Assembly (NCBI RefSeq): GCF_000196015.1
Contig: NC_007973.1
Span: 2,914,001 to 2,978,000, forward strand
DNA from: Cupriavidus metallidurans CH34
Lineage (GTDB): Bacteria; Pseudomonadota; Gammaproteobacteria; Burkholderiales; Burkholderiaceae
Reading direction: 5' to 3'
Length of the DNA stretch: 64,000 bases
Part shown: one piece after another, positions 26,929 through 36,862 of the stretch
Position numbering within the stretch: position 1 is the first letter of the stretch
Layout of the letters: each line of letters opens with the position of its first letter
Made by a program: the position numbers and the translations under genes
The notes under the pieces: generated by a model
Told to the model about the DNA's origin: nothing
Databases searched by the model: none
The model's input: the letters and a program-made list of their open reading frames with translations, nothing else

Positions 26929-27693
26929 GTGACCGCCGCCCTGCCAAAGAAAGACCCTGATACCCGGCGCTGGAGCCGGCGCAAGGCTGCCCGCCCCCAG
27001 GAACTGGTTGCCGCGGCGCTGGACCTCTTCGTCGAGCGCGGCTACGCGGCAACACGACTCGAGGATGTCGCCGCCGCCGCGGGCGTATCCAAGGGCACGG
27101 TCTATCTCTACTTCGCCAACAAGGAAGAGCTGTTCAAGACCGTGGTCCGGGAGAACATGGTGCCGGCGCTCGTGCGCGGCACGGACTTGGTCGATCGCTA
27201 CGAGGGCTCCACTCCCGAGTTATTGCGCGAATTGCTGCTTGGCTGGTGGGGCCTGATCGGCGCCACGCCCGTGGCCGGCCTGACCAAGCTGATCATGGCC
27301 GAATCGCATAATTTCCCCGATATCGCCCAGTTCTACCAGGACGAGGTCATGGGCCCCGGCGACGAACTGTTCGCACGTGTGCTGGCCCGTGGCGTGGCGC
27401 GCGGCGAGTTCCGCGCCGCGCCGGCAAACCCTACCACCACGCTGATCTGCGCCCCACTGGTATTCCTGATGCTCTGGCGGAGCGCCTTTGGACAACTGGA
27501 CTGCCGGGTCATCGACCCTGAGGCGTTCGTCGACCAGTTGCTCCAGGTACTGCTGTTCGGCCTGACTACCGGGCCATCGCGCGATATGCCGCTACCGCCG
27601 GTCCAGGGCCCATACATATGGGAAAGGATCCGCGACGAGCTGCTGGCCGAGCGCGCGGCGGACCTGGCGCCACCTGCGGAGACAGGCCGATGA
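26929..27693 (+). CDS. TetR/AcrR family transcriptional regulator
   Basis: This is a 254-residue regulator. A basic N-terminus (DTRRWSRRKAARPQEL) leads into the helix-turn-helix at about 25-65 (VERGYAATRLEDVAAAAGVSKGTVYLYFANKEELF), followed by a ligand-binding helical domain. A GTG at 26929 is taken as start; TTG at 26893 is possible. It precedes the methyltransferase-rhodanese-tolC genes in the same direction and could control them through a palindrome at 27765. Confidence 0.88.
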   Translation: MTAALPKKDPDTRRWSRRKAARPQELVAAALDLFVERGYAATRLEDVAAAAGVSKGTVYLYFANKEELFKTVVRENMVPALVRGTDLVDRYEGSTPELLRELLLGWWGLIGATPVAGLTKLIMAESHNFPDIAQFYQDEVMGPGDELFARVLARGVARGEFRAAPANPTTTLICAPLVFLMLWRSAFGQLDCRVIDPEAFVDQLLQVLLFGLTTGPSRDMPLPPVQGPYIWERIRDELLAERAADLAPPAETGR

Positions 27694-27764
27694 CCGACCT
27701 TGTCGCCCGCAAGGTGACGTCTCAACACCGCCGTGGCGCAAACGCATCCCGCCGCTCGCTTCTA

Positions 27765-27779
27765 ATGTTTTGTAAACAT
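27765..27779. promoter_or_regulatory. Palindromic operator candidate upstream of the pcm-rhodanese-tolC genes
   Basis: ATGTTT-TGT-AAACAT is a perfect six-base inverted repeat around three bases. It ends 20 bases before a TAAAAT box at 27800, so it would cover the -35 region of a promoter for the downstream operon. The adjacent TetR regulator is the natural candidate binder, by inference only. Confidence 0.45.
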
Positions 27780-27953
27780 GCCATTCGGGTGCGAGAGGGT
27801 AAAATAGTGGGCTTTTGCGTAACTTCCCGGCAGGCTGCGGCTTCGGCACCCGTCGGGACGTCACTCGGCATCAACCGCAACGACAGCGCTGACGGCGGCA
27901 TCACCCGCTAACCGGCAAGCGCAACCCCGCAAGCATTTGGAAGGAAAGGCAAG

Positions 27954-28607
27954 ATGGATCTCGAAAAAGCCCGCTTCAACATGATCGAACAGCAAATCCG
28001 CCCATGGGACGTGCTGGACCAGGAAATCCTGGACCTGCTGGCCGTGGTCAAGCGTGAGCAGTTCGTACCGCAGGCCTACGCCGCATTGGCTTTCGTCGAC
28101 ATGGAGATTCCGCTGCCGTGCGGCGAGAACATGCTGCCCCCGCGCGTCGAGGCCCGTCTTCTGCAGGACCTGAACGTGCGCAAGCATGAGAACGTGCTCG
28201 AAATTGGCGCGGGCTCCGGCTACATGGCCGCCCTGCTGGCCAACCGCGCCCGTCACGTGCTCACCGTGGACGTTCATCCCGAACTGGTTGCCCTGGCTCG
28301 CCAGAACCTGGCCAACGCCGGCATCACCAACGTTGACGTGGCAGAAGGCAATGCCGCCGAAGGCTGGGCGGTCGCCGCGCCGTACGACGTGATCTGCATC
28401 TCGGCGTCCGTGCCGGAAATTCCGAGCGCGATCCTGTCCCAGGTGAAGGTCGGCGGCCGTATCGCTGCCATCGTCGGCTCGGCCCCGGTCATGGAAGCCC
28501 GCATCATCACGCGCGCCTCCGAGACCGAGTACCAGGTTGTCGACCTGTTCGAGACGCTGGCCAAGCCGCTGGAAGGCGCCGTCCAGCCGTCGCGCTTCAA
28601 GTTCTGA
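27954..28607 (+). CDS. pcm: Protein-L-isoaspartate O-methyltransferase family protein
   Basis: This is a 217-residue SAM methyltransferase with LEIGAGSGYMAALLA as motif I near residue 82 and the N-terminal MIEQQIRPWDV segment. Isoaspartate repair is the family function. This version, which pairs with rhodanese and tolC in Burkholderiales, lacks a well-conserved G[T/S]-rich substrate loop (CGENMLPPR instead), so its substrate may differ. A GGAAGGAAAGG-type site precedes the ATG. Confidence 0.82.
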   Translation: MDLEKARFNMIEQQIRPWDVLDQEILDLLAVVKREQFVPQAYAALAFVDMEIPLPCGENMLPPRVEARLLQDLNVRKHENVLEIGAGSGYMAALLANRARHVLTVDVHPELVALARQNLANAGITNVDVAEGNAAEGWAVAAPYDVICISASVPEIPSAILSQVKVGGRIAAIVGSAPVMEARIITRASETEYQVVDLFETLAKPLEGAVQPSRFKF

Positions 28608-28620
28608 TCAGACGCCAGAT

Positions 28621-28944
28621 ATGCAAGTCATTACCGCTCCCGAACTCGCCCAATGGCTGGCGGATGCCGGCCGCGCGAAACCGGTGCTGCTCGACGTACG
28701 CGAGGACATCGAGATCCGGACCGCCGCAATGCCCGACATCACGCATATCCCGATGGGCCAGATTCCTGGCCGGCTGAATGAACTCGACGAAGACGCCGAA
28801 ATCGTCTGCATTTGTCACCACGGCGCGCGCAGCATGCAGGTGGCGAACTTCCTCGAGCGCCAGGGTTATGCCAAGGTCTACAACCTGACCGGCGGCATTC
28901 ACGCTTGGTCGACGCAGGTCGACCCGTCCGTCCCGCAGTACTGA
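28621..28944 (+). CDS. Rhodanese-like domain protein
   Basis: This 107-residue single rhodanese domain has an active loop CHHGARS with cysteine at 65, a DVRE motif and the C-terminal NLTGGIHAW segment. It would carry a persulfide. It sits 13 bases after the methyltransferase gene and 136 bases before tolC. Confidence 0.92.
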   Translation: MQVITAPELAQWLADAGRAKPVLLDVREDIEIRTAAMPDITHIPMGQIPGRLNELDEDAEIVCICHHGARSMQVANFLERQGYAKVYNLTGGIHAWSTQVDPSVPQY

Positions 28945-29080
28945 CCCGGGAACCGGCCCCGGGACGGCAACGCCGCCCGGGACCATCCCGCCCTGCAGCA
29001 CCTCCGCAGTCCTTGCCGTACCACCCGTCGATGTAACCGAACATTGGCCGCGCCGCGTCGCAGGCCGCGCTGGAGATGTC

Positions 29081-30562
29081 ATGAGTTTTCCGCTTTCCGC
29101 CGTGCCCGGTGCGGCCAGGAGATCCCTGCCGCTCGCGGCTGCTCTTGTGGCCATGCTGCACTTGCCGGCCGCGGAGTCAGCCGATCTGCTGCAGGTGTAT
29201 CGCGATGCGCAATCCAATGACGCCCAGTTCGCCAGCGCACGCGCGCAGCTCGTCGCCACGCGCGAGAAGCTGCCCCAGGCGCGCTCGGGCCTGTTGCCGC
29301 AGGTCTTTGGCACGGCAGGCGCGCAGCGGACCCAGGCCGACTACAGCTCGCCGGTCGACGTCACCCGCTATTTCAATGCCAACACCTGGCAGTTGCAGCT
29401 TACACAGCCGCTGTTCCGCTGGGATCGCTGGGAAACCTACAAGCAGGGAGAACTGGCCGCACTGGCGGGCGAGATCACCTTCCAGCAGGCACAGCTCGAC
29501 CTGATCACACGTGCCTCGCAGGCGTACTTCGATGTGTTGGCCGCGCAGGACAACCTCTACCTGGCGGGTGCCCAGAAGAAGGCCATTGGCGAGCAACTCG
29601 AGCAGGCCAAGCGCAATTTCGAGGTAGGCACCGCCACCATTACCGACGCCAACGATGCCCAGGCGCGCTACGACCTGGCCACCTCCACGGAGATTGCTTC
29701 GCAAAGCGCGCTCGAGGTGTCCCGCGCCACGCTGCAACAGATCACCGGCAAATCCGTCGACGAACTGATGGGACTGCGCTCCGAAGCGGCGATTCCGGGC
29801 CCGGCGCCGGCCGATGTCAACGCATGGGCGGCGCAGGCCGAACAGGCCAATCCGCAAGTCAGCCTGGCCGGATACAACCTCGAAACGGCGCAGCGCGAAA
29901 CGAACAAGGCCAAGGCAGGCCACCTGCCTTCCGTCGACCTCGTCGCTTCATACGGTTACACCAACGCCCAGGGCACGGCCACGCAGCTCAGTAACGTAGG
30001 CAGCCGCTACAACTCGGGCGTGGTGGGCGTCCAGTTGAGCATCCCGATCTTCACCGGTGGCCAGATCCAGTCGCGCGTGCGCGAAACCCTGGCGCTTGCC
30101 GACAAGGCCGCAAGCGATCTCGAGTTCGCGCGCCGTACCGCCGCGCAGACCGCCCGGCAGACCTACTCGGGTGTGTACAACGGGCTCGCGCAGGTCAAGG
30201 CGCTCGAGGCAGCGGAACGCTCGGCGCAAAGCGCAGTGGAATCGAACCAGCTTGGCTATGAAGTGGGCGTGCGCATCAATATCGACGTGCTGAACGCGGA
30301 GGCGCAACTGTTCCAGACCCGCCGCGACCTGGCCAAGGCGCGCTACGACACGATCATGAATGGCATGCGCCTGAAGGCTTCCACCGGCGCGCTGTCGGAA
30401 GACGACGTGGTGCAGATCAACACGCTGCTGACGTCGGCGCCGGGAGCGATGTACAAGTTGCCGGGGAAAACAAGAGTGGGTGCCATGCCCGCGCACAAGC
30501 CGGCACGCGGTGAACGCGGCCGACGTGAAAGCATGGCTCAGGGTGTTACGCCACGGTCCTGA
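29081..30562 (+). CDS. tolC: TolC family outer membrane efflux protein
   Basis: This 493-residue protein has a signal peptide ending near AESA (about residue 34). Two outer-membrane-efflux repeats follow, typical coiled-coil and barrel segments such as QLTQPLFRWDRW and QLSIPIFTGGQIQSR. The C-terminal tail after YKLPG is basic and short. It forms the outer membrane channel for type I secretion or RND/MFS efflux; no partner pump is next to it. Confidence 0.93.
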   Translation: MSFPLSAVPGAARRSLPLAAALVAMLHLPAAESADLLQVYRDAQSNDAQFASARAQLVATREKLPQARSGLLPQVFGTAGAQRTQADYSSPVDVTRYFNANTWQLQLTQPLFRWDRWETYKQGELAALAGEITFQQAQLDLITRASQAYFDVLAAQDNLYLAGAQKKAIGEQLEQAKRNFEVGTATITDANDAQARYDLATSTEIASQSALEVSRATLQQITGKSVDELMGLRSEAAIPGPAPADVNAWAAQAEQANPQVSLAGYNLETAQRETNKAKAGHLPSVDLVASYGYTNAQGTATQLSNVGSRYNSGVVGVQLSIPIFTGGQIQSRVRETLALADKAASDLEFARRTAAQTARQTYSGVYNGLAQVKALEAAERSAQSAVESNQLGYEVGVRINIDVLNAEAQLFQTRRDLAKARYDTIMNGMRLKASTGALSEDDVVQINTLLTSAPGAMYKLPGKTRVGAMPAHKPARGERGRRESMAQGVTPRS

Positions 30563-30574
30563 CCGCCGGCAAGG

Positions 30575-31816
30575 TCAGACGGCGTCGGTCCGCGCCGAAT
30601 GCGCCTCGCGCCCGGCCATCCCCAACAGCAGGCCGATGAGCCCCGCGTAGAAAACGACGTTGGCCTGGTGGGCCATTGTTACCTGGGTGAGGCCGCTGAT
30701 CAGGGACGCCATCACCACGCCCAATCCAGCTCCGCCCAGACTCACGCCTTGCGGATTGCCCAGGGAGCGGGCCGCCCGCAAGGCTCGGGCAAACAGCACT
30801 GCCGGCACCAGGAACAAGCCAAGCATGACCATCAACCCGGGGATACCGGTGGTGGAAGCCGCCTCCACGATATCGTTGTGCGCATGTTCGAGCACGCATG
30901 CCAACGATTTCGTTTCGTGGCAGAACTCAGAGGCATGGAGAATCCGGGCGAACTGCCCCACACCGACTCCGGTCCAGGGATGCTCGCTGAAGTACTGCAG
31001 GCCGATATGCCAGATCTTCAGGCGCACGCCAACTGACGTTTCGATGTTACCTTGCCGATACATCTGGATCTCCGACACGGCGTCATCTACGCGTTTGGAG
31101 ACTGGGCTATCCGGCACCATGTACGCGCCAATGGCAAGCGTTGCAACCGCGCAAACGGCCACGATGAGCATCCGCACGCTGAAACGCCGGTAGCGGATCA
31201 TCAGCATCGGCACCGATGTCACGAGCATTGCCACCACAGCGCCTCGCGTGCCATTCAGCATGAGGATCATGGTACCGAGCAGAAGGTTGACCCAGGCTTC
31301 CATATGCGTACCACGGCTATCGCCCGGGCGCGCGAAACCCACCAAGGCGAGTGCCGCGATCATGTTCGCGAAGGCGATGGCCTGGATCCATGCCGAAGGC
31401 CGATCAATGTTCAAGGCAAACTTCTGATAACCAACGATCAACAGCGCCAGAAACAGCCCCACTGTGATCCCTCGCCAGAGCCATGCGGGATTGGGCGCCG
31501 CGCGCACGATCACCCAGCACGTCAGAATGGCCAGCAGCGTTCGCGAAGGATTGTCGATAACGTTCCACGGTGTGTGGAAGTAAAGCTTCGAGCCGACGTA
31601 GACAAGCATGAAGGCCAGCACGGCAATGGCCAGCGGTGTCATGACCTTGGAATACTCGCGCCAAGCTCGCCCCATGCCGCGCCAGCCGAGCAGTGCCAGT
31701 ACGCCGACCCCCGCCAGGAACACGCCCGCGCCTCGCGGCACGCACAGGATCAACACGGGAAAGGCGAAGACGAGGACGGTAGCCATCCTCGACAGGAGCT
31801 TGTTGCTATCGGTCAT
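30575..31816 (-). CDS. O-antigen ligase family protein (WaaL/PglL-like)
   Basis: This 413-residue membrane protein has about ten membrane segments. A large periplasmic loop contains VGVRLKIWHIGLQYF, HPWTGVGVGQF and LEHAHNDIVEAASTTGIPG, the Wzy_C pattern with the conserved histidine. It would transfer undecaprenyl-linked glycan to lipid A-core or, if PglL-like, to proteins. Because the polymerase of the second glycan cluster is broken, a polymerase role cannot be excluded. It is convergent with tolC. Confidence 0.85.
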   Translation of the reverse strand: MTDSNKLLSRMATVLVFAFPVLILCVPRGAGVFLAGVGVLALLGWRGMGRAWREYSKVMTPLAIAVLAFMLVYVGSKLYFHTPWNVIDNPSRTLLAILTCWVIVRAAPNPAWLWRGITVGLFLALLIVGYQKFALNIDRPSAWIQAIAFANMIAALALVGFARPGDSRGTHMEAWVNLLLGTMILMLNGTRGAVVAMLVTSVPMLMIRYRRFSVRMLIVAVCAVATLAIGAYMVPDSPVSKRVDDAVSEIQMYRQGNIETSVGVRLKIWHIGLQYFSEHPWTGVGVGQFARILHASEFCHETKSLACVLEHAHNDIVEAASTTGIPGLMVMLGLFLVPAVLFARALRAARSLGNPQGVSLGGAGLGVVMASLISGLTQVTMAHQANVVFYAGLIGLLLGMAGREAHSARTDAV

Positions 31817-31939
31817 AGTGGGATACTTGATGCGCCGGTATCGCCACTGTGCCGTGGCGCTTCTGAAATCAGGCCGGATTCTATCTGATCAGGCGCCCCG
31901 CCCCTCAGCAGGCGCCTCATCCGACCGGCCCTGAGCCAA

Positions 31940-32749
31940 TCACTTTGCCCGCGAGCGCTCTTCCACATCCAGCAATTGCCAGCGGATCGACGAGGCATCG
32001 GCAGGTGGATTCGGCACCTGATACTCCCGCACGCGCAGCTTGTAGCTGACGCCGGGCTCGAAATCGAGCCCCTCGATCGCCCCGTACCAGAGCTGCCAAG
32101 GGGCATCGGGCGACTCGCGCCAGCGATAGCACTGCATCTTGCCCACGCCCGAGCATTCCACGCGCTGCGAATCGATATAGACGATCTTTTCCTTGCCAGA
32201 TGCCGCATCGATCTTCGCACCGCGCCGGCCCACGCCTTCACGCTCGACGAACTGCAGCAGATCGCCATCGGCCGTCTTCCAGACGATCTGCCGCCCCATG
32301 GAACCCGCCGACGGCTGCGTGCCGACCGTGGTGAACGGCGACGACATCGCCTTGAGCAGCGCCGATTCGAGCTCCATGCGCGGCCCCGGGCAAGCCATTC
32401 GCGTGCCGGCGATGCGATCAAAGCGAATGCCGGTGCTGGTCTTGCCGTAGCCGCCCGTGAAGCGGTTGCAGCCGCTGGTGCCGCTTACCGTGCCTTGTGG
32501 GGAATCGATGCCGTCGTTGAAGTCGAAGATGATCGGCTGACCATTGTCGCCGTGGGGAATATCGCGCAGCGTGCCATCGGGACGCTGCCACCGCACGAGT
32601 TCCCAACGGCTCGGACCGCTCGAGCGCGTTTCACTGAGGCTGGTATTGGCCGATGGCGTATCGGGAGGTTGGCCGCTAGCGCAAGCTGACATGATGGTGG
32701 CGGAAGCAAGGGCCAAAATCATGGCCAGGGGACGAAGAATCTTTTGCAT
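31940..32749 (-). CDS. META and DUF4377 domain lipoprotein
   Basis: This 269-residue lipoprotein has a signal peptide with lipobox IMSAC (C23). An N-terminal META-like domain (RWELVRWQ, GTSGCNRFTGGY, TRMACP) is followed from about residue 185 by DUF4377 (YIDSQRVECSGVGKMQCYRWRES...WYGAIEGLDFEPGVSYKLRV). Such proteins are envelope lipoproteins of unknown role, sometimes linked to heat or stress resistance. A GGAG nine bases before 32749 supports the start. Confidence 0.85.
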   Translation of the reverse strand: MQKILRPLAMILALASATIMSACASGQPPDTPSANTSLSETRSSGPSRWELVRWQRPDGTLRDIPHGDNGQPIIFDFNDGIDSPQGTVSGTSGCNRFTGGYGKTSTGIRFDRIAGTRMACPGPRMELESALLKAMSSPFTTVGTQPSAGSMGRQIVWKTADGDLLQFVEREGVGRRGAKIDAASGKEKIVYIDSQRVECSGVGKMQCYRWRESPDAPWQLWYGAIEGLDFEPGVSYKLRVREYQVPNPPADASSIRWQLLDVEERSRAK

Positions 32750-32889
32750 GGGTCGACTCCTTTGCTTGAAACGCCCGCGGCCCGAATGCTTGCGCCCTTC
32801 TCGCCGTATGGGAGACATACGGGAGCGAACGCAAGCGCTTGAAGAGCCTCAGGCAACACTCAGTCTAGTGGAACGCCGCTTACGCCGCA

Positions 32890-34164
32890 TCAGCGCAACA
32901 CCGGCGCCAGCGCGCCCAGCGTGCGTGCCGTCGCGCCACGATGGAGGCCGGCGAAGGTCAGCGCGTGCTCGCGCATGTCCGCAAGCCGCGTTGCGTCACC
33001 GAGGATGGCAGCAGCGGCAACCATCAGTTCGTCCGCATCGGCCACGCGCTGGCACGCGCCCGCGGCAATGGCGTCCTCGGTCGCCTGCGCGAAGTTGAAC
33101 GTGTGTGGCCCCATCAGCACCGGCGTGCCCACGGCGCAGGCCTCGATCAGGTTCTGACCGCCGAGCGGGATCAGGCTGCCGCCGATATACGCGATGTCCG
33201 AGGCCGCGTAGTACATCGCCATCTCGCCCATCGAATCACCAAGCACGACGTCGGCGGTAATCGGCGCCGACAATTGCTCAATATCGAGCGCGCTGCGCCG
33301 CTGCACGCTGAAGCCGGCGCGCGTCGCCATCGCGGCCACCTCGTCAAAGCGCTGCGGATGGCGCGGCACCAGCAGCAATGCGGGGCGATCCGTGCCCGGC
33401 CAGCGCGAGAATGCCTCCAGGATCAACGGCTCCTCGCCCTCGCGCGTGCTCGCTGCCGCCAGCACATGCCGGTTGCCGAAAGCCTGCCGCAGAAGCTGTC
33501 CGCGTGCCACGCCGGCCTCGGGCGGTTGCATATCGAACTTCAGGTTGCCCGTGACCTGCACCGACTTCACGCCCAACGCGCGATAGCGTTCCGCGTCACC
33601 AGCGGTCTGGGCCAGCACCATCGTGAAGTCGTTGTACAGCGCTGCGGCGGCACCGCCGAATCGCGCGGTACGCCGATAGCTGCGCGGCGACAGACGAGCG
33701 TTGACCAGGAACAGTGGCACGCCCATGCGACGCGTGACGTGCACCAGGTTCGGCCAGACTTCCGTTTCCATGATCAGGCCGGCATCCGGCTGGAAGTAGG
33801 CAAGAAAGCGTCGGACCAGCCAGGGCAGGTCATACGGCAGGTAGCACTGCTGCACGCGTGGGTTGGCACCGTAGAGCTGCGCGCCAGTCTGACGACCGGT
33901 CGGCGTCATGTGCGTCAGCAGCAGCCGGTGCCGCGGATACGCCGCCAGCAGCGCGTCGATCAGCGGTTGCGCCGCCCGCGTTTCTCCAACGGACACCGCG
34001 TGGACCCACAGCCATGGGCCGGCGGCCGATAGATCGCCATAGCGCCCCAGCCGCTCGCCAACATGCTGGATGTAGCCCGACTCCTTGCGCGAACGCCAGA
34101 CCAGCCGCAGCAACGCCAGTGGCAAGATCAGCAGCCACAGCAACGAATAGACGAAACGCAGCAT
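32890..34164 (-). CDS. waaA: 3-deoxy-D-manno-octulosonic acid (Kdo) transferase
   Basis: This 424-residue GT30 enzyme has an N-terminal membrane anchor, GPWLWVHAVSVGETRA and TPTGRQTGAQLYG motifs and the C-terminal GGSLIPLGGQNLIEACAVGTPV. It adds Kdo to lipid IVA on the cytoplasmic face of the inner membrane. Its start overlaps the waaC stop (TGATG), so the two are coupled. Confidence 0.95.
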   Translation of the reverse strand: MLRFVYSLLWLLILPLALLRLVWRSRKESGYIQHVGERLGRYGDLSAAGPWLWVHAVSVGETRAAQPLIDALLAAYPRHRLLLTHMTPTGRQTGAQLYGANPRVQQCYLPYDLPWLVRRFLAYFQPDAGLIMETEVWPNLVHVTRRMGVPLFLVNARLSPRSYRRTARFGGAAAALYNDFTMVLAQTAGDAERYRALGVKSVQVTGNLKFDMQPPEAGVARGQLLRQAFGNRHVLAAASTREGEEPLILEAFSRWPGTDRPALLLVPRHPQRFDEVAAMATRAGFSVQRRSALDIEQLSAPITADVVLGDSMGEMAMYYAASDIAYIGGSLIPLGGQNLIEACAVGTPVLMGPHTFNFAQATEDAIAAGACQRVADADELMVAAAAILGDATRLADMREHALTFAGLHRGATARTLGALAPVLR

Positions 34165-35255
34165 CAGGCAGTCACTCCGCGCACGCGGATCGCCGCATCA
34201 TGGACTTCGTCGACGGTCGGCACGATGCCATCGTCACCGACATTGGCAATGCGGTCGGACCAGTAGCCTTCAGTTTTCCAGCGCCATGTGGCCGTGTAGA
34301 TCTCGACGGTCGGACGGCACAGGGCAGCGGCGATATGCACGAGCCCCGTGTCGACGCCGATGACCACCTCGGCGCGATTGATCAGCCCGAATCCCTGCAT
34401 GACCGAGAAGCGCGGCAAGACGCGCGCGCCGGGAATACCCGCTGCCAGCGCCTCGGCGTCGCGGCGCTCCGCCTCACTGCCCCACGGCAGCAGCACAGTC
34501 AGCCCCTCCGCTTCGAGCCTCCGCCCCAGCGCGTGCCAGTTCTCCACCGCCCAGCGCTTCTTCGCGCCAGCCGTTGCATGGAAGCAGACCGCGTAACGTG
34601 CGGGCAGGTCCGCCCACAACGGATCATCGACGCTCAACGTATTGGCCGCGGGGCCGAAGAAGCGTGGCGGCTCGGGCGGGGTAATGCCGGTCAGCGCGGC
34701 GCCAAGCAGACGCGAGCGCCGCACCGAGTGAGTCTGGCGCGGCACCTTGACAGGGGCCGTGTAGAACAACCGGGCGGCTGGCTCGTAGCCCGATCCCTGC
34801 GTGGCATTGCCCAGGCCGATCACCGGCGCCCCGGCCACACGCGCGGCGGTGCGTGCCACGATGGCGGTCTTCAGGAGCCCCTGTGTCTCGAGCACGGCGT
34901 CATAGGGCCTCGCCCGGATAGCATCGCGCAGCGCGCCAATCTCCGCCCAGGTCTCGCCGCGCCAGAAGCGCTTGCGCCAGCGGCGCAGCGCGAACGGAAT
35001 CACGCGGCCCACATCGGGCAGCAGCCGCACCAGATCGACATAACCTTCCTCGACCACCCAGTCGATCTCGGCATCGGGCCAGCGCGCGCGCAGATCGTGC
35101 ACGAGCGGCATGTTGTGCACCACGTCGCCCAGCGACGACACCTTGACGATCAGGATACGAGGCCGCGCGGGCAGCCCAAACGGAGACACCGCCGCTTGCG
35201 GCGACGGTGTCTCCTGGTTCGATACCTGCACGACGTCAGAACGGGAGCTTCGCAT
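34164..35255 (-). CDS. waaC: Lipopolysaccharide heptosyltransferase I
   Basis: This 363-residue GT9 enzyme adds the first heptose to the LPS inner core. ILIVKVSSLGDVVHNMPLV and GVDTGLVHIAAALCRPTVEIYTAT are diagnostic. The N-terminus has about 30 extra residues before the Rossmann strand; an inner start is possible. It overlaps the preceding phosphomutase gene by 20 bases. Confidence 0.94.
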   Translation of the reverse strand: MRSSRSDVVQVSNQETPSPQAAVSPFGLPARPRILIVKVSSLGDVVHNMPLVHDLRARWPDAEIDWVVEEGYVDLVRLLPDVGRVIPFALRRWRKRFWRGETWAEIGALRDAIRARPYDAVLETQGLLKTAIVARTAARVAGAPVIGLGNATQGSGYEPAARLFYTAPVKVPRQTHSVRRSRLLGAALTGITPPEPPRFFGPAANTLSVDDPLWADLPARYAVCFHATAGAKKRWAVENWHALGRRLEAEGLTVLLPWGSEAERRDAEALAAGIPGARVLPRFSVMQGFGLINRAEVVIGVDTGLVHIAAALCRPTVEIYTATWRWKTEGYWSDRIANVGDDGIVPTVDEVHDAAIRVRGVTA

Positions 35256-36621
35256 CCGGTTTCTCAGCCAGAATCACACGCTTGAATTCGGCCTGGATAC
35301 GGGCCAGCGCGGCATCGTTGTCGGCCTCGAAACGCATCACCACCACCGGCGTGGTGTTGGACGGACGCGCCAGGCCAAAGCCGTCCGGATACTCGACGCG
35401 AACGCCGTCGATCGTGATGACTTCCTTCGCGCCGTCGAACTTCGCATTGGCGCGGATCTTGTCGAGCAGCGTGAACGCCTCGCCCTCGGCGCACTTGAGC
35501 TGCAGCTCGGGTGTGCAATTCGAGTTCGGCAGTGCGTTGAGCACGGCGCTGGCGTCGGCGTGGCGCGACAGGATCTCGAGCAGCCGCGCGCCCGTGTACA
35601 GGCCATCGTCGAAGCCGTACCAGCGATCCTTGAAGAACACGTGGCCGCTCATCTCGCCGGCGATCGGCGCGCCCGTTTCCTTGAGTTTGGCCTTGACCAG
35701 CGAATGGCCCGTCTTCCACATCAGCGGTTCGCCGCCGTGCTGGCGGATCCACGGTGCCAGCTTGCCCGTGCATTTGACGTCGTAGATCACCTGCGCGCCG
35801 GGATTGCGCGAGAGGATCTCCTCCGCGAATAGCATCAGTTGCCGGTCCGGGAAGATGACCTGCCCGTCCTTGGTGACCACCCCCAGGCGGTCGCCGTCAC
35901 CATCGAATGCCAGACCCAGCTCGCAATCCGTATCGCGCAGGCACTGGATCAGGTCCTGCAGGTTCTCCACGTGGGCGGGATCGGGATGGTGGTTCGGGAA
36001 ATGGCCGTCGACATCGCAGAACAGTTCGGTCACTTCGCAACCGAGCGCGCGGAACAGGTCGCCCACGAACGCGCCGGCCACGCCGTTGCCGGCATCGAGC
36101 GCGATCTTCATGGGGCGCGCCAGCTTCACATCGCCGACGATGCGATCCAGGTATTGCTGGCGCACATCGACGAGCTTGTAGCCGCCGTTACCCTTGGCGA
36201 AGTTGCCCGCCTCGATGCGTTGGCGCAGCGCCTGGATCTGCTCACCGTAGATCGCCTTGCCGCCGAGCACCATCTTGAAACCGTTGTAGTCGGGCGGGTT
36301 GTGGCTGCCCGTGACCATGATGCCGGACGTGGCGCGGCGGCCGTCCAGCTCGATATTGGTGCCGAAGTAGACCATCGGTGTGGCAACCATGCCCAGATCG
36401 ATCACGTCGAGCCCGGCGGCGCGAAGGCCTTCGACGAGCCCTCCCAGCAGATCGGGCCCGGACAGGCGGCCGTCACGGCCGACCACCACCGCCCGCTCGC
36501 CCTGCTCGGCGGCGGCGGAGCCAAAAGAGAGGCCGATGAGGCGGGCCACTTCGGGGGTCAGCGTCTTGCCGACGATGCCACGGATGTCGTAGGCCTTGAA
36601 GATCGAAGGTTCAATTTGCAT
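35236..36621 (-). CDS. Phosphomannomutase/phosphoglucomutase
   Basis: This 461-residue alpha-D-phosphohexomutase has active-site serine S106 in TGSHNPPDYNG, the metal loop DGDGDRLG and the sugar loop GEMSGH, with the C-terminal phosphate-binding RPSNTTPVVV. It is AlgC-like and would supply mannose- or glucose-1-phosphate for LPS and exopolysaccharide. The ATG at 36621 is taken instead of one 12 bases upstream. It heads the phosphomutase-waaC-waaA operon. Confidence 0.93.
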   Translation of the reverse strand: MQIEPSIFKAYDIRGIVGKTLTPEVARLIGLSFGSAAAEQGERAVVVGRDGRLSGPDLLGGLVEGLRAAGLDVIDLGMVATPMVYFGTNIELDGRRATSGIMVTGSHNPPDYNGFKMVLGGKAIYGEQIQALRQRIEAGNFAKGNGGYKLVDVRQQYLDRIVGDVKLARPMKIALDAGNGVAGAFVGDLFRALGCEVTELFCDVDGHFPNHHPDPAHVENLQDLIQCLRDTDCELGLAFDGDGDRLGVVTKDGQVIFPDRQLMLFAEEILSRNPGAQVIYDVKCTGKLAPWIRQHGGEPLMWKTGHSLVKAKLKETGAPIAGEMSGHVFFKDRWYGFDDGLYTGARLLEILSRHADASAVLNALPNSNCTPELQLKCAEGEAFTLLDKIRANAKFDGAKEVITIDGVRVEYPDGFGLARPSNTTPVVVMRFEADNDAALARIQAEFKRVILAEKPDAKLPF

Positions 36622-36739
36622 ATGGCTTCCCATGTCTGAAGTTCACGGTGCGATACCGACCGGCAACAGCTAGCCGGACGGGGCGCGGGCAGGGCGCCAA
36701 AAACTCGTATTGTGCCGGATTGCGAAGTCAGCGCCAGTT

Positions 36740-36745
36740 TATAAT
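36740..36745 (+). promoter_or_regulatory. -10 box for the first glycan cluster
   Basis: A perfect TATAAT lies in the 240-base gap between the divergent phosphomutase and glycosyltransferase genes. The -35 region is not clear (TTGCGA is only 14 bases upstream). Its position argues that translation of the next gene starts after about 36752. Confidence 0.4.
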
Positions 36746-36862
36746 CCCTCGATCACCCAAACCCGGGCGATCCGTGCGCCACGCCACGGATCTGGCAACG
36801 CCCGTTCTTGGCCATGTGCGGGGCGCTTGCCAGTGCTTCTTTACCAACTTTTTCCCGCGTTC

